NCBI GenBank assembly: GCA_023433505.1 | Contig: JAEZCO010000087.1 | Span: forward strand, 1-64,000 | Direction: 5' to 3' | Origin: Bacillota bacterium | Lineage (GTDB): Bacteria; Bacillota; Clostridia; Acetivibrionales; DTU013 | Length of the DNA: 64,000 bases | Part shown: positions 41,750-50,122 of the stretch, piece by piece | Position numbering within the stretch: the first letter of the stretch is position 1 | Layout of the letters: every line of letters begins with the position of its first letter | Position numbers and translations under genes: made by a program | Notes under the pieces: generated by a model | Databases searched by the model: none | Told to the model about the DNA's origin: nothing | The model's input: the letters and a program-made list of their open reading frames with translations, nothing else

Positions 41750-43147
41750 TTATTGGCATATCTTCCCCGGATTCAATATGTTTTTGGGGTCAAAAGCCAA
41801 CTTGATATTCCGGAGCAGCCCCATATACGCTTCGCCTACAGACTCATTCAAATAAGGCTTCTTGGCATATCCGATCCCATGCTCTCCGGAAACCATACCG
41901 TTCAATTTCCTGGCTTCATCGTACATGCACTGCATGACACCCTGCAGTTTTTGCTGCCATACCTCCTCAGACAATTCATCCTTAAGGACATAAATATGGA
42001 GATTGCCGTCTCCCGCATGGCCAAAGCTTCTGATCCGGATGTCGAAGCGGGCCTGCAGCTCATTGGTAAACCTTACGAACTGCCCTACCTTGTTCCTGGG
42101 TACAACAACATCACACTCATCGATCTCGGTGGTGGAGGATTTTATAGCCTCAAGGAAGGCTCCCCTTGCGGACCATATGGACTGCTGCCTTTCCTGGGTG
42201 TCGGATATCAGCACGTCCAGCGCCCCGTTTTCCAGGCAAATATGCGCCACCTGTTCATATACCGCTTCGATCTCCGCGCTGCTGTTTCCGTCAAAGGTCA
42301 AAAGCAGGTAGGAGTCGGAGGAGCTGTCGGGGAATTTTTTACCCAGATATTCCTCTGCCGCAAGAATGGTGGTCCTTTGCATAAACTCAACCGCCGTGGG
42401 TATGTGCTTGGATTTAATAATTTCAGGCACTGTCTCAATAGCCCTGTCCAGGTCCGGAAAAGGGATCAGCAGGCTCAGGACTTTTTTGGGCAGCGGCAGC
42501 AGCCTTAAAATCGCTTTGGTCACAATGCCCAGAGTCCCTTCGGACCCTACGATCAGGTCTTTGATACTGTATCCTGAGCTGTTCTTGACAACCTTTCCGC
42601 CCACTTCAAGGACTTCTCCGTTGGGCAGTACAAGCTCCAGTCCACGGATATAATCCCGGGTCACACCGTACTTGACTGCCCTCATCCCTCCGGCATTTGT
42701 GTTGATGTTGCCGCCGATGGTGGCACTCTTTTCACCCGGGTCCGGAGGATAGAAAAGATCATGGGCTTCTACAAATTCTGAAATCTGCATCAGGAGCACA
42801 CCGGGTTCAACGGTCAAAGTAAGGTTCTCCTCATCCAGCTCCACAATGCGGTTCATCTTGCTCATATTGAGCATAACGCCGCCATGAATGGCGACAGACG
42901 CACCCACAAGGCCTGTTCCCTGTCCTCTGGGCGTCACGGGGATATTGTTTTCAAAGGCATAGCCCATGATTTTTGAGACTTCCTCCGTTGAAAGGACTTC
43001 CACAAGCACCTCAGGCATTTTCTTGATCCCGGAAAGCTCGTCATGGCTGAAATCTTCATTGATCTCTTCTCCGGCAAAAACCCTTTCCCTGCCGGCAATG
43101 GAGACCAAAAAATCAATATCCTGTCCGTCAATTTTCTTATAGCTCAT
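41750..43147 (-). CDS. FAD-linked D-lactate/glycolate dehydrogenase subunit of an Etf complex
   Basis: The 465-residue flavoprotein has an N-terminal FAD-binding type 4 (PCMH) domain (PRGQGTGLVGASVAIHGG and GGNINTNAGGMRAVKYG) and a C-terminal FAD-oxidase domain (FGHAGDGNLHI and SGEHGIGYAKKPYL). With the two Etf subunits encoded upstream it matches the LctD/LctB/LctC lactate dehydrogenase of acetogens, which drives NAD reduction by lactate using reduced ferredoxin. Start and stop overlap the EtfA gene as ATGA, showing coupling. Substrate is inferred from the regulator and the lactate permease remnant. Confidence 0.91.
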   Translation of the reverse strand: MSYKKIDGQDIDFLVSIAGRERVFAGEEINEDFSHDELSGIKKMPEVLVEVLSTEEVSKIMGYAFENNIPVTPRGQGTGLVGASVAIHGGVMLNMSKMNRIVELDEENLTLTVEPGVLLMQISEFVEAHDLFYPPDPGEKSATIGGNINTNAGGMRAVKYGVTRDYIRGLELVLPNGEVLEVGGKVVKNSSGYSIKDLIVGSEGTLGIVTKAILRLLPLPKKVLSLLIPFPDLDRAIETVPEIIKSKHIPTAVEFMQRTTILAAEEYLGKKFPDSSSDSYLLLTFDGNSSAEIEAVYEQVAHICLENGALDVLISDTQERQQSIWSARGAFLEAIKSSTTEIDECDVVVPRNKVGQFVRFTNELQARFDIRIRSFGHAGDGNLHIYVLKDELSEEVWQQKLQGVMQCMYDEARKLNGMVSGEHGIGYAKKPYLNESVGEAYMGLLRNIKLAFDPKNILNPGKICQ

Positions 43148-44340
43148 ACCCTCACCTCCTGGCCGGCTTTTATCGTTTTAATGAGTTCGGGGATAATCTC
43201 GTAAATATCCCCGACAATCCCATAGTGGGCAATCTGGAAGATAGGTGCCTTTTCATCCGTATTTATTGCGATGATACGGTCCGCTCCCTTCATGCCTGCA
43301 GCGAACTGCACCGCGCCCGATACGCCGCAGGTGATGATCAGCTTGGGCTTTACCGTCCTTCCGCTTAAGCCGATCTGCTTTTTTGCATCTACCCAGCCGG
43401 ACTCTACCAGAGACCTCGTCGCCGCAACCTGCGCTCCTAAAAGCTCAGCCAATGCATGTACCATCTGCATATCCTTTTCAGCCTTGAGACCTCTTCCCGC
43501 CACAACGATGACCTCTGCGTCGGAAATGCCCACTTCCTTTTCTTTCCGCGTGGTCTTTACAACGTTTATTCCTGATTTCAGTTTTTCCCTGGAAATACTG
43601 CATCCGGTGATGATTCCCGAGGCTGTTTCACACCGCTCCGGCGCAGACATCACTTTGTATCTGACAGTGGCGATTTGAGGCCTGTGATTGGGTGTCGCTA
43701 TTTGCGCCATGATGTTCCCCCCAAAAGCAGGACGGATCTGGACCAGATCGGTATTTTCCTTGATATCCAGTACCGTACAGTCCGCTGTCAGGCCGGTCCT
43801 GAATCTTGCCGCAATTCTCGGGGCCAGGGATCTTCCGATGGAAGTGGCGCCCACGAGGATCACCGATGGTTTCAGGGTATTGATAAAATCTTCTGCCGCA
43901 GCAGTATAGCACTCAATCCTAAAATTTTCAAATTCCTCCATATCATAGATAAATACCTGATCGATGCCATAGTGAAGAAGCGCCTTTGCCTTCTCAGCAA
44001 TTCCATGACCGATAAAAAGCGCATATACAGGCTGATTTACCTTTGATGCAAGCTCTCTTGCCTTTCCTATCAGCTCCAGCGTCACCGGGTGGACCTCGCC
44101 TTCCATATGGTCCACGTAAACAGCGATACCCTTCCAGGCGTCCTTATCAATCCGGGGACATTCTTCCTCCACATATTCCGCCGCACCCGGAGGCCCTTTT
44201 TTCACGCATATTTTGCACATTTTACATGCCGCATTGATTTCAAGTCTTCCATCCACCTGCTGAATGGCTTTGAACGGACATATTTCGATGAATGCTTCCA
44301 AATCCGGTATTTTGTTCCGGTTTAATACCAACCTTGCCAT
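43144..44340 (-). CDS. etfA: Electron transfer flavoprotein alpha subunit with N-terminal 4Fe-4S domain
   Basis: The 398-residue subunit has an N-terminal ferredoxin-like domain (Cys21, Cys39, Cys42, Cys45, Cys61) and the EtfA fold with its FAD domain near the C-terminus (SGRTVKPKLIITCGVSGAVQFAAGM and AHYGIVGDIYEIIPEL). The extra Fe-S domain is a hallmark of EtfA in electron-confurcating lactate dehydrogenase complexes (LctC). AGGAGGG lies before the ATG. It follows etfB by 43 bp and overlaps the dehydrogenase gene by 4 bp. Confidence 0.94.
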   Translation of the reverse strand: MARLVLNRNKIPDLEAFIEICPFKAIQQVDGRLEINAACKMCKICVKKGPPGAAEYVEEECPRIDKDAWKGIAVYVDHMEGEVHPVTLELIGKARELASKVNQPVYALFIGHGIAEKAKALLHYGIDQVFIYDMEEFENFRIECYTAAAEDFINTLKPSVILVGATSIGRSLAPRIAARFRTGLTADCTVLDIKENTDLVQIRPAFGGNIMAQIATPNHRPQIATVRYKVMSAPERCETASGIITGCSISREKLKSGINVVKTTRKEKEVGISDAEVIVVAGRGLKAEKDMQMVHALAELLGAQVAATRSLVESGWVDAKKQIGLSGRTVKPKLIITCGVSGAVQFAAGMKGADRIIAINTDEKAPIFQIAHYGIVGDIYEIIPELIKTIKAGQEVRV

Positions 44341-44383
44341 GATTCCCTCCTAGTACCTTTTAACTTAAAAAAATGACACCCTG

Positions 44384-45172
44384 TTATATATACTTCAATT
44401 CCTTCAGCTTGGTAAAAAGCTTCTGTGATAATTCCTGACTGCAGTCCTTCCAGATTTCCCTGTCGTTGTTGACCTCCGGAGGAAATATCCTTTCCACCTT
44501 TGTAGGCGAGCCGTTTAATCCGTAGCTGCTCTCATCCTGATCCTCGAAGTCTTTCAAAGCCAGTATCCGTACAGCCTTATTCCTGATTTCCAGCTTCCTT
44601 TTAAAGGAGGGAAGCCTCGGCTGATAGATATCCTTTTCTACCGTAATAAGGCATGGATACCGGATTTCTGCCACCTGAACCGAATCGAGCAGGTCGATTT
44701 CCACCAAAATTGATTCTTCACCGACTTCATGTATTTTCCTGACATTGGCCGCATGAGGGATTCCCAGGTACTCAGCCATCTCCGGGCCTACCTGGGCCGT
44801 ATCTCCGTCCGTTGTCTGCTTACCGCATAAAATCAATTCATGACCGCCCAATTTCTTTATTCCCTGGGACAGGGTGTAGGCTGTGGCCAATACATCCGCC
44901 CCTGCAAACTTTCTGTCCGACAGCAGGATGCCGTCGTCGGCCCCCATCATGAAAGCCTCTTTAATCACCTCAGCGGCCTGCGGTGGCCCCATACTGATCA
45001 CATTGACCCTGACTCCCTTTTCACTTTTGATTCGCAGCGCAGTTTCCACTGCATACAAATCATACGGGTTCATTTTGGAATCCACTCCATCCCTCTTTAA
45101 AACTCCGGTAACCGGGTCCACATCAACCTTATTCGTACCGGGTACCTGCTTGATACATACGACTATCTCCAT
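44384..45172 (-). CDS. etfB: Electron transfer flavoprotein beta subunit
   Basis: The 262-residue subunit carries the EtfB nucleotide-binding features (IKQVPGTNKVDVDPVTG at the N-terminus and CGKQTTDGDTAQVGPEMAEYLGIPH in the middle). The ATG at 45172 is chosen since EtfB proteins start MEIVVCIKQVP, and GGGGTG precedes it; the longer frame begins within a repeat-like stretch. It is the first gene of the etfB-etfA-dehydrogenase operon. In an LctB role it would bind the bifurcating FAD and NAD. Confidence 0.93.
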   Translation of the reverse strand: MEIVVCIKQVPGTNKVDVDPVTGVLKRDGVDSKMNPYDLYAVETALRIKSEKGVRVNVISMGPPQAAEVIKEAFMMGADDGILLSDRKFAGADVLATAYTLSQGIKKLGGHELILCGKQTTDGDTAQVGPEMAEYLGIPHAANVRKIHEVGEESILVEIDLLDSVQVAEIRYPCLITVEKDIYQPRLPSFKRKLEIRNKAVRILALKDFEDQDESSYGLNGSPTKVERIFPPEVNNDREIWKDCSQELSQKLFTKLKELKYI

Positions 45173-45234
45173 TTCTACACCCCAATCTTTAGAACAACAT
45201 AATTTAAAATTATTTTTTCGTTTTTCTGCCCCAC

Positions 45235-45270
45235 AGATTCCCACGCCGCCGCCGCTCCTCGGAATGACAA
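45235..45270 (-). repeat. Interspersed-repeat-like segment
   Basis: On the minus strand TCATTCCGAGGAGCGGCGGC leads to GTGGGAATCTG, with ATTCC and GGAAT as weak terminal inverted repeats. The pattern resembles the CATTCCGAGGAGCG...GAATC repeats scattered through many bacterial genomes. It lies directly upstream of etfB. Confidence 0.35.
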
Positions 45271-45354
45271 AGTGCTATTCGAACGTCATTGCTGTGAAAC
45301 TCGCTGTGTTTTGCTTTTGCAGTGTGCCGGTACGTGTGTCGCACCTATGGTTCT

Positions 45355-45668
45355 TTACTTAAAATAACAGCTCCCAACCAAGACCCGGATGCCGAGGGCC
45401 ACTACATAAATCAGGCAGAATTCCAGCGTCTTTATAAATATCTTGCCTTCAGACCCTACCAGCCCGTGGCAGAAGTAGCCACCGCAATACTTTGCGGAGA
45501 AATCATCTTGCCCGCAGTGGTTCCGGAGGTATTGGCGGCAGCCGGCCAGTACAGATTGATGCCTGTAGATTTGGCAACCTCCGTCTGGAGCGGTCCGAAT
45601 AAAACAAGCGATGGGATAAGCCACATGCTCGGAAGAACTGCAACTGCAAATAACCAGACCATGCCCAT
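45355..45668 (-). pseudogene. Decayed lactate permease (LctP family), C-terminal end only
   Basis: A 70-codon reading begins at ATG 45668 behind TGGAGG and matches the end of lactate permeases: PSLVLFGPLQTEVAKSTG, then AAANTSGTTAGKMISPQSIAVATSATG. One base is then missing: the frame ends in TGG TAG where a Leu-Val codon pair is expected. The correct frame continues as LVGSEGKIFIKTLEFCLIYVVALG and runs to a TAA at 45355. A whole permease is over 500 residues, so most of it is deleted and the rest is frameshifted. Its place between the operator and etfB fits an original permease-etfB-etfA-dehydrogenase operon. Confidence 0.75.
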
Positions 45669-45688
45669 GAAGGATCCTCCAGGATTAT

Positions 45689-45709
45689 CTGGTAAGGTGG
45701 TCTTACCAG
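45689..45709. promoter_or_regulatory. LldR/FadR-type operator of the lactate operon
   Basis: The arms CTGGTAAG (45689-45696) and CTTACCAG (45702-45709) are a perfect 8-bp inverted repeat around GTGGT. Inside it TGGTCTTACCA (45698-45708) fits TNGTNNNACNA, the consensus for GntR/FadR-subfamily lactate regulators. It lies upstream of the permease remnant and downstream of the GntR gene, whose product probably binds it. Confidence 0.65.
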
Positions 45710-45952
45710 TTGATGTATTAATGTTACCACAATGATGCGCAGATTTCTATTAAGTTATTTTTTTAACATAGTAATTATCGAATTAAAAATCGTAGATAAA
45801 GCTTTCACATGCTTTCAGCGTTTTCCAAAGAATCGCCCAAATCCGCTTCCATGGGCATTCTGCACAAAAAGCAAGGCAGGCATATTTTCTTTTTTCTGGG
45901 AGGTAAGCGGTTTTATTGTGAATTGGCAGGAATAATTTACATAGACCCAGGC

Positions 45953-46654
45953 TTAAATAGTCCTTTCCAGATATCTTTTCTCAATCAGTTCGAAATGTTT
46001 TTTCATCGCCGTTGAAGCCCTTTCGGCATCATGAGCCTCCAGACCCTTGAATATTTCCTCATGCTGCGCGATGAGCACTTCCTTGTTTTCCTTGTCTCTC
46101 ATGATTGCCGCCCTTGCATCCTTGATGAAATACTCAATCAAAGTGGAGATAACGTTTAAGGTATTTAGCAGCAGCAGATTTCCTGAGGCCTGGGCCACCC
46201 TGTAATGGAATTCCTTATCGATTTTGACGCTGCTTTGCTCATTGTCCGCACTTTTAAAGTCGTCGATGAGCTTTCCCATTTCAAGGATTTCAGCCTCCGT
46301 GATTCTGGAGGCGGCAAGGACCGCACTCTCGATTTCAAGGATTCGCCTTAATACCAGAATGTCCTCCGGCTTGCTTTTCTGAAGCATGAACATGACGGAC
46401 ATGGGCTGAAAAAGGCTTTTTTCAAAGTTGGCACGGATGAAATTCCCCCCGCCCTGCCTGCTTTCTACAAGCCCGATGACCTCAAGGGCCCTCAGGGCCT
46501 CGCGGATAGACGTCCTTCCCACTTCCAGCTGCTGCGCCAGGACCCTTTCCGACGGCAGCTTGTCTCCCTGTTTGAGGCTTCCGTCCAGAACCATGGACTG
46601 GATTTGCTCGATGATATATTCATAAACCTTTTTGTTTTTCACGGGACTGAACAT
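45953..46654 (-). CDS. GntR-family (FadR/LldR type) transcriptional regulator
   Basis: The 233-residue protein has a winged helix at about 7-75 (KLPSERVLAQQLEVGRTSIREALRALEVIGLV) and an FCD effector domain at about 90-220 with the metal-ligand His in KEFHYRVAQASGN. GAGGGGA precedes the ATG. Its position, the family and the palindrome at 45689-45709 all point to regulation of the lactate/Etf operon. In A. woodii the comparable operon also has a regulator gene at its head. Confidence 0.9.
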   Translation of the reverse strand: MFSPVKNKKVYEYIIEQIQSMVLDGSLKQGDKLPSERVLAQQLEVGRTSIREALRALEVIGLVESRQGGGNFIRANFEKSLFQPMSVMFMLQKSKPEDILVLRRILEIESAVLAASRITEAEILEMGKLIDDFKSADNEQSSVKIDKEFHYRVAQASGNLLLLNTLNVISTLIEYFIKDARAAIMRDKENKEVLIAQHEEIFKGLEAHDAERASTAMKKHFELIEKRYLERTI

Positions 46655-46761
46655 GTTTATCCCCTCTCCTGCTACAGCAAAGAATATAGAAAATTATACC
46701 ACAGTCCGGCTTAAGCCGCATCCTATTCCTGACTCCGGCTCGGGGTAAATTTCATAAATTC

Positions 46762-48039
46762 TTAGAATAACTTATTTAAAAAAACATTTTTCATCCCGCA
46801 GGCTTCAACTCTTTGCGCGATTACCCCCTGATCCGTCGTATAAAGTCCCAGCTTTTTCATTCTTTCAAAATAGACCGAACCCGAGAAGGTGTATTTTTTA
46901 GTCAAGCCCTGTTCCGTTGCCGACTCTTCCCGGACATAGGCAATGGCATCTCCTGCGGCAAGCTTCCGGGGTATTTCAAGCAGCTCCTTTTTCAAACCGA
47001 ACCTGACGCTGTTGTGCCCGGCCAGGGTCCCTGTAACGATGGCTTCTGTATGGCCCACCAGCAAGCCTGCCTTTTCACCGCAGCAAAACAGGTTTTTCGC
47101 TCCCTCTACCTTTAAATGGTCATCCCGCGGGGCTATGTCAAAAAATCTCATGGAATTGCCTGTTCCACCGGCATAAGGGTCCTCATACCTGGCATTTTCA
47201 AAGCCCGGAATTTTCCTTAAGGTTTGAAGGTCATAGTACGGGGTCATCAGCTTCGCATGTCCGGTATCCAGCAATATCAGGTTGTCCTTGAATTCCTTAA
47301 GAGCATACTGCTGGCAGGCCTTGATTCCCAGATGGTCTTCCACCAGGTTTTCCGGCACCGGGACCACTGCCACGCCTTTTTTATCAAGCTCTTTTTGCAG
47401 TTCCCCGGAAAGGGACTCCTTAAGCAGCTTGCAGGAACCGCTCATCGCCCCCGTTGAACCGTCGGGCTTTCTGGCAGCATATTCCCCCACTCCGGCCAGT
47501 CCCGTAAGGCTTACTCTGCCGCCAAAGCTCGGACACCGGATGATGCACATGGCACACCCGTTTCCATGTTTGACGCAGTTCGGGGTTGGCCCGGCAGTAC
47601 CGGTGGCGTCAATGAAAACATCACCTTCGAATATTGCGGTATCCTGAGCCTGAACGCCGTTGATACTTCCGCCCGAAGTCTGCAGCCTGCTGATCCTTTT
47701 TCTGAAATGGACCTTTACGTCCAGCTCTTTCAGGTAATTTTCAACAGCGCCGTGGATAGCCGCAATGTCATAGAGGCTCACATGGTCATGGCCGGGAAAT
47801 TTGATATTCCGGTGCCTGGAGCAGCGGTCACACAGGGTGAAAAGCTCTCCCCCGCCCATGGCAATCATCTCTTCGGCGGCAGTAAACCGGCCGTTGTTCC
47901 TCATAATACCGCCGACAAGACCGGTACCCAGGAGCATGTCGGTCCTTTCCAGCAGCGTTACCTCAGCCCCTGCCTTCCGGGCACCGGCAGCCGCAGCGCA
48001 CCCTGACCATCCTCCGCCTACGATCACTACTCTGACCAT
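46762..48039 (-). CDS. FAD-dependent oxidoreductase, function unknown
   Basis: The 425-residue flavoprotein has an N-terminal dinucleotide-binding motif VIVGGGWSGCAAA and later FIDATGTAGPTP and NLFCCGEKAGLLVGHTEAI, the latter a second FAD contact. A conserved Cys-rich patch HGNGCAMCIIRCPSFGG could bind a cluster or act in redox chemistry. It belongs in the FAD_oxidored/GidA-like group, and I cannot name its substrate. Its ATG overlaps the stop of the upstream membrane protein (TAATG), so the two are coupled. Confidence 0.85.
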   Translation of the reverse strand: MVRVVIVGGGWSGCAAAAGARKAGAEVTLLERTDMLLGTGLVGGIMRNNGRFTAAEEMIAMGGGELFTLCDRCSRHRNIKFPGHDHVSLYDIAAIHGAVENYLKELDVKVHFRKRISRLQTSGGSINGVQAQDTAIFEGDVFIDATGTAGPTPNCVKHGNGCAMCIIRCPSFGGRVSLTGLAGVGEYAARKPDGSTGAMSGSCKLLKESLSGELQKELDKKGVAVVPVPENLVEDHLGIKACQQYALKEFKDNLILLDTGHAKLMTPYYDLQTLRKIPGFENARYEDPYAGGTGNSMRFFDIAPRDDHLKVEGAKNLFCCGEKAGLLVGHTEAIVTGTLAGHNSVRFGLKKELLEIPRKLAAGDAIAYVREESATEQGLTKKYTFSGSVYFERMKKLGLYTTDQGVIAQRVEACGMKNVFLNKLF

Positions 48040-48926
48040 TAAAATCTCCCAGCTTTCCTTGGTATGAAATTATTATCAAGTTTTAAGGTATACTTTTCAA
48101 TCAAAAGAAAAATGACGACAAAGAGTTCATAAATTATTATTGTATAGCTTAATTTCCACCCTCCGTCCATAATCAGGACATTTGCTTTGGCAAATATTAT
48201 CTGCGCCACAGGAGAAATAAGCAAAGCCAACAGCCTTTTATACCGGATTTTAAGAATGCATGTACATGCCACCAAAATGAAGGCTTCACACAAATGAAAA
48301 ACAAAAATGATCACGGTGCTTGAACGATACAAATTACTACCAAAGAAACCGTCGATTACACCGGACTGGTAATGCAGTTTTCCCATGAGCAGCAACACCG
48401 GAGCAGGCGTATGTATGAGCATCATTGCAACAAAGTATAAGATTGTGGCCCTGGTGGAACCGCTACGGTCATGGATCATCTTTACAAACCATCTTCTTGA
48501 AATTAAAGAAAAGGTAACCACGATAATTACCGACATATAAAATCTCCACCAATGCTGCTCATACATTCCAAGCTTCAGAAAAAGATACTCAATGGCGACA
48601 AAGATGGCCGCAATCAGTGAAATCCAGCGGTAACGCAAGGAGCAGGCAGCCATTACAACCGCCGCGGCGGGATACATTGTCGTATTGAGCAGCAGGTGCG
48701 CAAATAAATTCTGAGCCCAGACGTCCGTGAACAAACCGGTTTTGTATGTATATGAATCAAACATGCCAAGGACAATAAATTCACCAATCCAGGTAATCGA
48801 GGAAGCAAACAGATAAAACACAAGCAGTGTAGAAACTTTGTAACTGTTTCTTTTTAAATAAATAGTAACGGCGGCTACTCCCGCGCTAATGCCGGCTACA
48901 CCTATGTACCATGCTAAATTTGTCAT
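48039..48926 (-). CDS. Polytopic membrane protein (possibly CBO0543 family)
   Basis: The 295-residue protein has about eight hydrophobic helices, with aromatic loops such as YEQHWWRFYMSVI. It has no catalytic motif that I recognise. It resembles the CBO0543-type membrane proteins of Clostridia and Bacilli, a tentative assignment. Its stop codon overlaps the start of the flavoprotein gene, so the two are probably made together; a redox partner or a membrane anchor role is possible. Confidence 0.6.
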   Translation of the reverse strand: MTNLAWYIGVAGISAGVAAVTIYLKRNSYKVSTLLVFYLFASSITWIGEFIVLGMFDSYTYKTGLFTDVWAQNLFAHLLLNTTMYPAAAVVMAACSLRYRWISLIAAIFVAIEYLFLKLGMYEQHWWRFYMSVIIVVTFSLISRRWFVKMIHDRSGSTRATILYFVAMMLIHTPAPVLLLMGKLHYQSGVIDGFFGSNLYRSSTVIIFVFHLCEAFILVACTCILKIRYKRLLALLISPVAQIIFAKANVLIMDGGWKLSYTIIIYELFVVIFLLIEKYTLKLDNNFIPRKAGRF

Positions 48927-49010
48927 AAGCCACCTCTCACTATACCTTTTAGCATGTACTATGGTTTACTTTAGCGGAATGGAATATTCATTATCGGTAC
49001 AAAGACTTAT

Positions 49011-50018
49011 TTAGGCGCCATTAAATGCCAGATCATGATTGACGGGCGTTAAGAAAAGCCTCCTGACCGTCTCAAAGTCCACCGCCTGCCCAAGTGCCCA
49101 CATCAGCTTTGTTACCGCCGCCTCTGTCGTCATGTCGTACGCAGGCAGTATATTGCTTTTCAAAACCTTTTTTCCCACTTCGTACAAATTCAGATTTCCG
49201 CCTTCCAGAAGGCACTGGGTCGTTATTACGACGATCACCCCTGACTTGACAAGCTCTTCCACGCTTAACAGAATGCTGGGTTCACCTAAAAACGGCACCC
49301 CGCCGCTTCCGAAGCTCTCAATCACAACTCCGCGGTAATGTCCTCGGATATGGTCAAAAATGTCATGGGTCATACCGGGCATCAGCTTGATCAATATTAC
49401 ATCCTTGGCGATGGAAGAAAAGAAGTTCAAATCCCCGCTTTCCTCCGGGGGCAGCGAATAATCGGGATTATAGCTGACTTTTCTTCCTCTTATTCTCGCG
49501 ACGATGGGATAGTTTATGCTTTCAAAGGCATTATTGCTTTTTGTCCTGATTTTCACCGCCCGGCTTCCGTTAATGACAATGCCGTTAAAAACAATAAAAA
49601 CTCCGCCGGAGTTTTCACAGGCAAAATAGATGGAAGCCGACAAATTGCGTTTCGCATCGGTCTTTTCCGCATCGATGGGTTTTTGGGACCCGGTGACAAC
49701 AATGGGCTTGCTGCTGTTTTGAAGCATGTAGGAAAGAATCGCAGCCGTATAAGCCATGGTATCGGTGCCGTGGGTTATTACGAAACCGTCATAGTCCGAA
49801 AACCTTTCCCGGACCGTATTTGCAATTTTTATCCAATGATCCGGCTGAATATTGGTACTGTCAAGGCTCATTATTTGGATGCAGTCGATACTGCAAACTT
49901 TATTTGCCGCCGGAATATACTCCAGCAAATGGCAGGAGTCGTACATAGGCGAGAGACCAAGAGGACCGTTTGAGCTGGCGATGGTACCGCCTGTTCCGAT
50001 TAAAAGTATTTTTTTTAT
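49011..50018 (-). CDS. L-asparaginase type I with apparent ATA start codon
   Basis: The enzyme hydrolyses asparagine to aspartate and ammonia. The second catalytic motif THGTDTMAYTA is Thr85/Asp86 when numbered from 50018. The first motif GTGGTIAS with nucleophile Thr12 lies upstream of the first ATG (49946), so the protein must start before that ATG. In frame, the only candidate after the ribosome binding site GAGGGGG and before KKILLIGTGG is ATA at 50016-50018, eight bases from that site. No ATG, GTG or TTG exists in frame back to a TAG. ATA starts are rare; a recent ATG to ATA change or a sequencing error are the alternatives. Confidence 0.85.
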   Translation of the reverse strand: MKKILLIGTGGTIASSNGPLGLSPMYDSCHLLEYIPAANKVCSIDCIQIMSLDSTNIQPDHWIKIANTVRERFSDYDGFVITHGTDTMAYTAAILSYMLQNSSKPIVVTGSQKPIDAEKTDAKRNLSASIYFACENSGGVFIVFNGIVINGSRAVKIRTKSNNAFESINYPIVARIRGRKVSYNPDYSLPPEESGDLNFFSSIAKDVILIKLMPGMTHDIFDHIRGHYRGVVIESFGSGGVPFLGEPSILLSVEELVKSGVIVVITTQCLLEGGNLNLYEVGKKVLKSNILPAYDMTTEAAVTKLMWALGQAVDFETVRRLFLTPVNHDLAFNGA

Positions 50019-50122
50019 GACAACTACCCCCTCATTGTTGGCAGATAGGATCTTCTATTTTTATACTATCGTTTCTGCACCATCGATGTCAAACAAAAAT
50101 TGCGGGGGTAGCCGCATGTTTT

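Noticed and set aside
41660..42508. 282-codon plus-strand frame across the lactate dehydrogenase gene
   Set aside because: It is antisense to an intact FAD-oxidase protein and starts within the operon terminator.
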